A stretch of 47,118 nucleotides of DNA, from positions 1-47,118 of the forward strand of contig NZ_AKJE01000061.1 of the NCBI RefSeq assembly GCF_000282495.1. The letters are read 5' to 3'. Of this stretch, positions 1 through 7,431 are shown piece by piece. Within the stretch, counting starts at the first letter, position 1, and every line of letters begins with the position of its first letter. Origin of the DNA: Pseudomonas sp. GM79. GTDB taxonomy: Bacteria > Pseudomonadota > Gammaproteobacteria > Pseudomonadales > Pseudomonadaceae. Position numbers and translations under genes: made by a program. Below the pieces are notes generated by a model. The model ran no database searches. It was not told where the DNA came from and worked only from the letters and a program-made list of their open reading frames with translations.

Positions 1-1
1 G

Positions 2-424
2 GCAGCCGCTGCCACACAAGCGCCTGCCGCAGGTAGCGAACCGGCTGATCCGGCGAAGGAAAAACTGTATTACGATGCAGCCTTCGACCTGATCAAGGCC
101 AAGGATTTCGACAAGGCCAGCCAGGCTTTCGCCGCATTCCTGCGCAAATACCCGAACAGCCAATACGCGGGCAACGCCCAGTACTGGTTGGGTGAAGTGA
201 ACCTGGCCAAAGGCGATCTGCAAGGCGCAGGTCAGGCATTTGCCAAGGTTTCGCAGCTGTACCCCAAGCACCCAAAAGTGCCTGACTCGCTGTACAAGCT
301 CGCTGATGTAGAGCGCCGTCTCGGTCATACCGACCGGGTCAAAGGCATTCTGCAGCAGGTTGTGTCCCAGTATCCGGGCACTTCCGCCGCCCAGTTGGCT
401 CAACGCGATTTGCAGCGCATGTAA
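2..424 (+). CDS. cpoB: Cell division coordinator CpoB (YbgF), C-terminal part
   Basis: This is the last 140 codons of an open frame that enters from the left edge. The visible part has tetratricopeptide-type helices: KLYYDAAFDLIKAKDFDKAS, then a repeat around FAAFLRKYPNSQYAGNAQYW, then LGEVNLAKGDLQGAGQAF and a last repeat ending in QRDLQRM. This is the C-terminal TPR domain of CpoB, the periplasmic partner of the Tol-Pal system that links outer-membrane constriction to peptidoglycan synthesis at the septum. The family is normally about 270 residues, so the signal peptide and coiled-coil half lie outside the window. The Ala/Pro-rich start of the visible part fits the linker before the TPR domain. 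A Rho-independent terminator follows within 25 bp, so this is the end of a transcription unit, presumably tol-pal. Confidence 0.85.
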   Translation, partial: AAAATQAPAAGSEPADPAKEKLYYDAAFDLIKAKDFDKASQAFAAFLRKYPNSQYAGNAQYWLGEVNLAKGDLQGAGQAFAKVSQLYPKHPKVPDSLYKLADVERRLGHTDRVKGILQQVVSQYPGTSAAQLAQRDLQRM

Positions 425-446
425 GTTTGCTTGACGCGTTTAGAAG

Positions 447-473
447 AAACCCGCGCTTGTCGCGGGTTTTTTC
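447..473 (+). terminator. Rho-independent terminator after cpoB
   Basis: The stem AAACCCGCG / CGCGGGTTT has a short CTTGT loop and is followed directly by a T run. It lies 22 bp after the cpoB stop codon and separates it from queE. Confidence 0.85.
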
Positions 474-590
474 GTTAGAATTCATGCCCTTTTTATGAAA
501 CACGCTTTTTGGGATCTGCGCGTTGGCGAGGTTCCTTGAAGTGCCTGACGGAGGCGGACAGCCTGTTTAGCTGTTACGCCCGTGGCGACT

Positions 591-1238
591 ATGCAAGACA
601 CATTGAGAATCACCGAAGTTTTCTACTCGTTGCAGGGTGAAACGCGGACTGCCGGGCTGCCCACTGTTTTTGTGCGCCTGACCGGTTGCCCATTGCGTTG
701 CCAATACTGCGACAGCGCCTACGCGTTCACTGGCGGCACCATTCGCACGCTCGATGACATCCTCGAGCAAGTGGCCGGTTTTCGCCCGCGTTATGTCTGT
801 GTCACGGGCGGCGAGCCCCTGGCGCAACCGAATGCCATTCCCTTGCTCAAGCAGTTGTGTGACGCCGGCTACGAAGTGTCGCTGGAAACCAGTGGCGCGC
901 TGGATATCTCGGCGGTCGATCCGCGGGTCAGTCGCGTCGTCGACCTGAAAACCCCGGGTTCGAAAGAAGCACACCGCAACCGCTACGAGAACATTGAGCT
1001 GCTCACGCCTAACGATCAGGTAAAGTTTGTCATCTGCTCGCGGGAAGACTACGACTGGGCCGTGTCCAAGCTGATTCAATACGGCCTGGATCAGCGTGCC
1101 GGCGAAGTCCTGTTCTCGCCGAGCCACCATGATCTGAACGCGCGCGATCTGGCGGACTGGGTGGTGGCGGACAATCTGCCTGTGCGCCTGCAATTGCAGC
1201 TGCATAAATATCTTTGGAATGACGAGCCGGGGCGCTGA
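591..1238 (+). CDS. queE: 7-carboxy-7-deazaguanine synthase QueE
   Basis: Radical-SAM enzyme that converts 6-carboxy-5,6,7,8-tetrahydropterin to 7-carboxy-7-deazaguanine, the ring-contraction step of queuosine (tRNA) synthesis. The 4Fe-4S motif is C33-PLR-C37-QY-C40, a CX3CX2C motif, preceded by FYSLQGE and followed by DSAYAF. The glycine-rich segment CVTGGEPLAQ is the SAM-binding GGE motif. The protein has 215 residues, normal for the short bacterial form. The frame is also open from a GTG at 582 (three codons more). I chose the ATG because the family usually begins MQDTLRITEV. Neither start has a good Shine-Dalgarno site, so the exact start is uncertain. The queC gene follows after 1 bp, forming a two-gene operon. 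Confidence 0.93.
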   Translation: MQDTLRITEVFYSLQGETRTAGLPTVFVRLTGCPLRCQYCDSAYAFTGGTIRTLDDILEQVAGFRPRYVCVTGGEPLAQPNAIPLLKQLCDAGYEVSLETSGALDISAVDPRVSRVVDLKTPGSKEAHRNRYENIELLTPNDQVKFVICSREDYDWAVSKLIQYGLDQRAGEVLFSPSHHDLNARDLADWVVADNLPVRLQLQLHKYLWNDEPGR

Positions 1239-1239
1239 A

Positions 1240-1932
1240 ATGACTGAACAACTGAACACTGTCGAAAAACGTGCGGTCATCCTGCTGTCCGGTGGCCTCG
1301 ACTCCGCGACAGTCGTGGCCATGGCCCGTGCCGAAGGCTACCGCTGCTACACCATGAGCTTCGATTACGGTCAGCGGTCTCACGCAGAATTGCACGCCGC
1401 CGCACGTGTCGCCCAAGACTTGGGTGTGGTCGAGCACAAGGTGATCGGCCTGAACCTGAATGGCATCGGCGGCTCGGCGTTGACCGACACTAGTATCGAT
1501 GTGCCGGAAACACCGGGTGAAGGTATCCCGGTGACTTACGTGCCGGCGCGCAATACCGTGTTTCTGTCCCTGGCGCTGGGCTGGGCCGAAGTGCTGGGCG
1601 CGCGTGACATCTTTATCGGCGTTAACGCGGTGGATTACTCCGGTTACCCGGATTGCCGTCCCGAGTTCATCGAAGCCTTCGAGCGCATGGCTAACCTGGC
1701 GACCAAGGCCGGGGTAGAAGGGCAGGGCTTCCGTATCCAGGCGCCACTGCAGAACCTGAGCAAGGCGCAGATCGTTCAAGCGGGCGTGAAGCTTGGCGTC
1801 GATTACGGACTGACCGTTTCCTGCTATCAGGCAGACGATAATGGCCGCGCCTGCGGTAAATGCGACAGCTGCCGCCTGCGTGCAGAAGGCTTCGCGGCGG
1901 CCGGTGTGACTGACCCAACACCTTATTTTTAA
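1240..1932 (+). CDS. queC: 7-cyano-7-deazaguanine synthase QueC
   Basis: ATP-dependent enzyme that converts 7-carboxy-7-deazaguanine to preQ0, the step after QueE. The N-terminal PP-loop LLSGGLDSAT is the pyrophosphatase motif of the family, and FDYGQR follows it. The C-terminal zinc site is visible as SCYQADDNGRACGKCDSC (four cysteines). The protein has 230 residues. An in-frame ATG at 1219 lies inside queE. The ATG at 1240 directly follows the queE stop with a GAGCCGGGG stretch upstream, so I take it as the start. The tight spacing suggests translational coupling of queE and queC. No hairpin terminator is seen before the tRNA gene. Confidence 0.93.
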   Translation: MTEQLNTVEKRAVILLSGGLDSATVVAMARAEGYRCYTMSFDYGQRSHAELHAAARVAQDLGVVEHKVIGLNLNGIGGSALTDTSIDVPETPGEGIPVTYVPARNTVFLSLALGWAEVLGARDIFIGVNAVDYSGYPDCRPEFIEAFERMANLATKAGVEGQGFRIQAPLQNLSKAQIVQAGVKLGVDYGLTVSCYQADDNGRACGKCDSCRLRAEGFAAAGVTDPTPYF

Positions 1933-1950
1933 TTTATTTCAAATTAGGTG

Positions 1951-1978
1951 TTGAATAGTCCTTAAAAATCAGTATTAT
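1951..1978 (+). promoter_or_regulatory. Sigma-70 promoter of tRNA-Lys
   Basis: A -35 element TTGAAT (1951-1956) and a -10 element TATTAT (1973-1978) are separated by 16 bp. They are followed by a GC-rich discriminator (GCGCC) of the kind found at stringently controlled stable-RNA promoters. The tRNA begins 18 bp downstream. Confidence 0.6.
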
Positions 1979-1995
1979 ACGCGCCACCACACAGC

Positions 1996-2071
1996 GGGTC
2001 GTTAGCTCAGTTGGTAGAGCAGTTGGCTTTTAACCAATTGGTCGTAGGTTCGAATCCCACACGACCCACCA
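1996..2071 (+). tRNA. tRNA-Lys (anticodon TTT)
   Basis: A 76-nt cloverleaf. The acceptor stem GGGTCGT pairs with ACGACCC, the D arm contains AGCTCAGTTGGTAGAGC, and the anticodon stem GTTGG/CCAAT encloses the loop CTTTTAA. The anticodon is therefore TTT (2029-2031), reading lysine AAA/AAG. The T arm GTAGGTTCGAATCC is canonical, and the 3' CCA is encoded (2069-2071). Confidence 0.97.
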
Positions 2072-2082
2072 TTTTAAAAAAT

Positions 2083-2124
2083 CTGGAAGGCCCACGTAAG
2101 TGAGGATTTCCGGGTTTTTTTTTG
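2083..2124 (+). terminator. Probable terminator after tRNA-Lys
   Basis: CTGGAA and TTCCGG can pair (one G-T wobble) across a loop of about 19 nt, followed by GG and a run of nine T. The stem is imperfect but the T tract is strong and lies within 55 bp of the tRNA 3' end. Confidence 0.5.
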
Positions 2125-2322
2125 CCCGCGATTTGAGGTCGGCTCAGTCCGGGTGACGCAGGTCAGAATCATCTTTTGCATCCACGGGATATTCTGTAGC
2201 CTTGCGCAGCTTCAACGCTGTCCATGCCTGATGAATACTCACTCTCCCGGCGGTACCCATAAGGGTCCGGAGCCGGGTGTATACTCGACTTTCGCGCGAA
2301 AGCGCCTGCAGGTCTTGCGAAC

Positions 2323-3381
2323 ATGACGCAGATTTCCGAACGCCTTCTGGTTCAAGCCCACCTCGATGCCAAGCAGCCCAAGCCGCTGACGGCCGAGGAA
2401 GAGGCTTATTACCGTACTGCCATCGCTGCCGAGCTCAAGGCTCAGGACGCGGTGCTGGTTGCCCACTTCTATTGCGATCCGGTCATTCAGGCCCTGGCCG
2501 AAGAAACCGGTGGTTGCGTCTCCGACTCTCTGGAGATGGCCCGCTTCGGCAATGCCCACCCGGCCAAGACTGTGGTGGTCGCCGGTGTGAAGTTCATGGG
2601 CGAAACCGCGAAAATCCTCAACCCTGAAAAACGTGTACTGATGCCGACCCTGGAAGCGACTTGCTCGCTGGACCTGGGTTGCCCGGTGGACGAGTTCTCG
2701 GCGTTCTGCGATCAGCATCCGGAACGTACGGTGGTGGTGTATGCCAACACCTCGGCGGCGGTCAAGGCGCGTGCGGACTGGGTGGTGACGTCCAGCTGCG
2801 CGCTGGAAATCGTCGAAAGCCTGATGGATAACGGCGAAACCATCATCTGGGCACCAGACAAGCACCTGGGCACTTACATCCAGCGCAAGACCGGTGCCGA
2901 CATGCTGCTGTGGGACGGTGCCTGCATCGTCCATGAAGAGTTCAAGGCCAAGCAGCTCGAAGACATGAAGGCGCTGTACCCGGATGCGGCCATCCTGGTG
3001 CACCCGGAGTCACCAACCGCCGTCATCGAGTTGGCCGACGCGGTGGGTTCCACCAGTCAGCTGATCGCTGCGGCGCAAAGTCTGCCGAACAAGACCCTGA
3101 TCGTCGCCACCGACCGTGGCATCTTCTACAAGATGCAGCAGCTGTGTCCGGACAAGGTCTTCATCGAAGCGCCAACGGCCGGTAACGGCGCAGCCTGCCG
3201 TAGTTGCGCACATTGCCCATGGATGGCGATGAACACGCTTGAGCGCACGCTGAAGAGCTTGCGCGAAGGCACCAACGAGATCTTCGTTGATCCGGCGTTG
3301 ATTCCGCAGGCGGTGCGGCCGTTGAAGCGGATGCTTGATTTCACGCAGGCGGCGCGGATGAAGTTGGCCGGCAACGCCTGA
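2323..3381 (+). CDS. nadA: Quinolinate synthase NadA
   Basis: Condenses iminoaspartate (from NadB) with dihydroxyacetone phosphate to quinolinate in de novo NAD synthesis. The 352-residue length and sequence fit the long proteobacterial form. Markers are VLVAHFYCDPVIQALAEETGG near the N terminus, the conserved VVAGVKFMGETAKILNP and VLMPTLEATCSLDLGCP. The C-terminal cysteine cluster is CRSCAHCPWMAMNTLE. The three cluster-ligand cysteines of the family lie in the ATC, WVVTSSCAL and CRSCAHC segments. The leader has only a poor Shine-Dalgarno match (GCAGGT about 13 nt upstream). The gene stands alone between the tRNA-Lys terminator and a REPIN. Confidence 0.95.
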   Translation: MTQISERLLVQAHLDAKQPKPLTAEEEAYYRTAIAAELKAQDAVLVAHFYCDPVIQALAEETGGCVSDSLEMARFGNAHPAKTVVVAGVKFMGETAKILNPEKRVLMPTLEATCSLDLGCPVDEFSAFCDQHPERTVVVYANTSAAVKARADWVVTSSCALEIVESLMDNGETIIWAPDKHLGTYIQRKTGADMLLWDGACIVHEEFKAKQLEDMKALYPDAAILVHPESPTAVIELADAVGSTSQLIAAAQSLPNKTLIVATDRGIFYKMQQLCPDKVFIEAPTAGNGAACRSCAHCPWMAMNTLERTLKSLREGTNEIFVDPALIPQAVRPLKRMLDFTQAARMKLAGNA

Positions 3382-3407
3382 GGTCTGTCAGTCAAGATGC
3401 AAAAACT

Positions 3408-3495
3408 GTGGGAGCGGGCTTGCTCGCGAAATCGGTGTGTCAGACAACATCAATGTTGAATGATATGCCCTCTTCGCGAGCAAGCCCGCTCCCAC
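3408..3495. repeat. REPIN (88 bp), nadA/RDD convergent gap
   Basis: Two inverted 23-bp REP copies (starting GTGGGAGCGGGCTTGCTCGC and ending in its complement) enclose a spacer of about 42 bp. The unit can fold into one long hairpin and lies between two convergent genes. Confidence 0.93.
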
Positions 3496-3516
3496 ATTGA
3501 TTTGTGTATGGCTGAA

Positions 3517-4005
3517 TCACTTGGTCTTCTTCGGAATCCGTACAAGCTGGGTATTGGAGTAGATGTCATGCCAGCTGCGTTTCTGCTTGTCGAACAGCGA
3601 CCAGAAGAACCCCAGCCCGAGGCATAGCCAGGACGCGATCGATACCACAAAGCGCAGCAGTGCCTGCCACAGGCTGATGGATGAGCCGTCGGCGTTTTGC
3701 ACGCGGATGCCCCACACCTGCATGCCCAGCGTCTGCCCCGACCAGATCCAGAACTTGGCAAAGAAACCGAACAGCACGAACAACAGCACCGTTGATAGCA
3801 GCGGATCACCGTCCAGCGCGCCAGCGTCGGTCAAGGCGCGCATTTGGCCTTCGCCGATGATCGCCATCTGGATCATCTTGTAAATGCCGCTGGTGACGAT
3901 CAGCAGGGCGGTGCATAACAGGAAGTCGTAGAACATCGCTGCCAGGCGACGACCCAGGCCGACGGCGGGGAAGTCGCCCTGTGGATATAGAAGGTGTTTC
4001 GACAT
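3517..4005 (-). CDS. RDD family membrane protein
   Basis: A 162-residue integral membrane protein of the RDD family, whose function is unsettled; some members have been linked to ion transport. The N-terminal helix region reads GLGRRLAAMFYDFLLCTALL, where R and D of the first membrane segment give the family its name. Further hydrophobic segments are LLSTVLLFVLFGFFAKFWIW and FVVSIASWLCLGLGFFWSLF. The conserved GMQVWGIRVQNADG between them is also typical. The C terminus (DKQKRSWHDIYSNTQLV) is the usual cytosolic tail. An AGAGG ribosome site precedes the ATG. It reads in the same direction as the cold-shock gene upstream but is separated from it by a strong terminator. Confidence 0.85.
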   Translation of the reverse strand: MSKHLLYPQGDFPAVGLGRRLAAMFYDFLLCTALLIVTSGIYKMIQMAIIGEGQMRALTDAGALDGDPLLSTVLLFVLFGFFAKFWIWSGQTLGMQVWGIRVQNADGSSISLWQALLRFVVSIASWLCLGLGFFWSLFDKQKRSWHDIYSNTQLVRIPKKTK

Positions 4006-4053
4006 GGCAGCCTCTGAACGGAAAAAGAAGCCATTTTACGGATTTACGCGCAC

Positions 4054-4088
4054 AAAAAAGCCCCTGATATCAGTATCAGGGGCTTTTT
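4054..4088 (-). terminator. Strong terminator between cold-shock gene and RDD gene
   Basis: A perfect stem AAAAAGCCCCTGATA/TATCAGGGGCTTTTT has a minimal loop and T tracts on both strands, so it can act in either direction. It begins 13 bp after the cold-shock stop codon. Confidence 0.88.
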
Positions 4089-4100
4089 CGCTACAGAAGA

Positions 4101-4313
4101 TCAGGCTTCTGCTTGTACTTCGTCAGCCTGCATGCCTTTCTGGCCTTGCACAGCAACGAAAGTCACTTTCTGGCCTTCTTTCAGGCTCTTGAAGCCGTTG
4201 CCCTGAATAGCGCGGAAATGTACGAACAGATCCGGACCGCTTTCTGGAGTGATAAAACCAAAACCTTTCTCGTCGTTAAACCACTTGACGGTACCGCTCT
4301 GACGTTGGGACAT
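4101..4313 (-). CDS. CspA-family cold-shock protein
   Basis: A 70-residue single cold-shock domain, a five-stranded beta barrel that binds single-stranded RNA and DNA and loosens mRNA structure. RNP1 is KGFGFI and RNP2 is DLFVHF. The start SGTVKWFNDEKG and the end GMQADEVQAEA are characteristic. AAGGAAA precedes the ATG. An A/T-rich stretch of nearly 400 bp upstream could hold the long 5' leader common in this family. Pseudomonads carry several paralogues (capA, capB, cspD and others), and I cannot say which this is. Its own terminator follows immediately. Confidence 0.93.
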   Translation of the reverse strand: MSQRQSGTVKWFNDEKGFGFITPESGPDLFVHFRAIQGNGFKSLKEGQKVTFVAVQGQKGMQADEVQAEA

Positions 4314-4633
4314 TTCTTATTTCCTTTGACGCAAAAAAATGAATGACAGTCTCCTTCTGGTGAAAGAGTACTGGGGCTGGTTGCAGGAGAGTAAGAAGAC
4401 GTCGGACGGGATGTAGCTAACTTGTAGGCTACTGCCCAGGTCACGATTCCAAGCGACCCATGCAAACACAGTGAACAAACTCTACGCCAACTACGGGAGA
4501 AAAAACAAGCCCTGCGAAGGCCCGTATTTCCTCGGGTTGGTGGCACTAGCGCAGGCTTATTCGATGGAGTTGTTCAGTTGTTTTCGATCGTTATAAGTAA
4601 CGTTCATAAACGAAACGTTCGCACTGTTTTATG
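4314..4633. other. Non-coding gap upstream of the cold-shock gene
   Basis: No convincing coding frame is seen. The part next to the cold-shock ATG is probably its leader and promoter. The far part has direct copies of AACGTTC near 4600-4620. I could not fix a -10/-35 pair with confidence. Confidence 0.4.
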
Positions 4634-4673
4634 GCGGCTGCGTTACAGATTAGTGCACTGTTAACGCAGCCGC
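4634..4673. repeat. Perfect 12-bp inverted repeat downstream of gcvT
   Basis: GCGGCTGCGTTA (4634-4645) and TAACGCAGCCGC (4662-4673) are exact complements around a 16-nt loop that contains the palindrome AGTGCACT. It lies 21 bp past the gcvT stop. On the gcvT strand it is followed by CATAAAACAG rather than a T run, so it is not a classical terminator. Confidence 0.75.
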
Positions 4674-4694
4674 GTTACTTATAGAAACGGTCGA

Positions 4695-5819
4695 TCAACC
4701 ACGATAGTAGCGTTGTGGAACAAATGGCATTTTGCTTACAAGCAAAGGCACCTTTTTCCCACGAACAATTGCCCAAACCGGCGTATCCAAAGCGATATAA
4801 GCGCTGTCGAGGTAACCCATGGCCAAAGGACCGCCGAGGGTCGGACCGAAGCCACCGCTGCACACGCTGCCGATGATTTCGCCGGCTTCGTTGACGATCT
4901 CTGCACCTTCGCGCACTGGTGTACGTTCCTGCGGTAACAGCCCAACGCGTTTGCGGCTGACACCGGCTTGCTGCTGGGCGAACACGGTTTCAGCGCCGGG
5001 GAAGCCACCGGCCCGCGCGCCATCGGCACGACGAGGCTTGGAAATGGCCCACAGCAGGCTGGCTTCGATTGGGGTGGTTTCGGTGTTCATGTCGTGACCG
5101 TAGAGGCACAGACCGGCTTCCAGGCGCAGGGAGTCGCGAGCGCCGAGGCCGATGGCCCCCACTTCCGGTTCAGCCAGCAGGGCGCGAGCCAAGGCTTCGG
5201 CATTGGCGGCCGGTACGGAGATTTCGAAACCGTCTTCACCGGTGTAGCCCGAACGGCTGACAAAGCAGTCCACGCCCAACAGCTTCACGCGGGCGAACTG
5301 CATAAAGGTCATCTTCGCAACTTCAGGCGCCAGGCGTGCGAGCACGGTGACCGCGGCCGGGCCTTGCAACGCCAGCAATGCGCGTTCTTCGAACAGTGGC
5401 TCGATCGTGCACTGGTCGCCGAGGTGCTTGCGCAGGTGCGCCAGGTCCTGATCCTTGCAAGCCGCGTTGACCACCAGGAACAGTTCGTCGTTACCGAGGT
5501 TGGCGACCATCAGGTCGTCGAGGATGCCGCCGGTCTCGTTGGTGAACATCGCGTAGCGCTGCATGCCCACCGGCAAATCGATGATGTCCACCGGCACCAG
5601 AGTTTCCAGGGCCTTGGCAGCGTTGGCGCCGGTCAGGCGGATCTGGCCCATGTGCGAAACATCGAACAACCCGGCTTGATCACGGGTGTGCTGGTGTTCT
5701 TTCATCACGCCCAACGGGTATTGCACCGGCATATCGTAGCCGGCAAACGGCACCATGCGGGCGCCGAGTTCGAGGTGCAGTGCGTGCAACGGGGTTTTCA
5801 ACAGTTGTTCGGTGGACAT
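4695..5819 (-). CDS. gcvT: Aminomethyltransferase GcvT (glycine cleavage T protein)
   Basis: Moves the methylene group from aminomethyl-lipoyl GcvH to tetrahydrofolate, giving 5,10-methylene-THF and ammonia. The 374 residues match the family. Markers are the start LKTPLHALHLELGARMVPFAGYDMPVQY, the segment AGLFDVSHMGQIRLTG, the folate-site region SRSGYTGEDGFEI, and the C-terminal VCSGGFGPTLGGPLAMGYL. GGAGCTGG precedes the ATG. It is the last gene of gcvH-gcvP-sdaA-gcvT and starts 33 bp after sdaA. Pseudomonads usually carry a second gcv locus, so this is probably the copy called gcvT2 in P. aeruginosa. Confidence 0.95.
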   Translation of the reverse strand: MSTEQLLKTPLHALHLELGARMVPFAGYDMPVQYPLGVMKEHQHTRDQAGLFDVSHMGQIRLTGANAAKALETLVPVDIIDLPVGMQRYAMFTNETGGILDDLMVANLGNDELFLVVNAACKDQDLAHLRKHLGDQCTIEPLFEERALLALQGPAAVTVLARLAPEVAKMTFMQFARVKLLGVDCFVSRSGYTGEDGFEISVPAANAEALARALLAEPEVGAIGLGARDSLRLEAGLCLYGHDMNTETTPIEASLLWAISKPRRADGARAGGFPGAETVFAQQQAGVSRKRVGLLPQERTPVREGAEIVNEAGEIIGSVCSGGFGPTLGGPLAMGYLDSAYIALDTPVWAIVRGKKVPLLVSKMPFVPQRYYRG

Positions 5820-5852
5820 ATCCAGCTCCTGAAAATAGTGCAGATGCGCGCA

Positions 5853-7229
<1,377 letters not shown>

Positions 7230-7290
7230 GGTTGTTCTCCGGTTTCTTGTTATAGGTATTGGCAGAATAATGAGACTTGCATAGATCCCT

Positions 7291-7378
7291 GTGGGAGCGG
7301 GCTTGCTCGCGAAAGCGGTGGGTCAGATAACATTGATAGTGACTGATCCACCGCTTTCGCGAGCAAGCCCGCTCCCAC
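7291..7378. repeat. REPIN (88 bp) inside the gcv operon
   Basis: The same 88-bp inverted REP pair as at 3408, placed between gcvP and sdaA, which are transcribed together on the minus strand. The arms extend further inward (AAGCGGT / ACCGCTT). Confidence 0.93.
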
Positions 7379-7431
7379 AAGGGGATATGCGGTGTTCCTG
7401 AGAGGGGCGAGTAAACCCGCCCCTCCATAGA

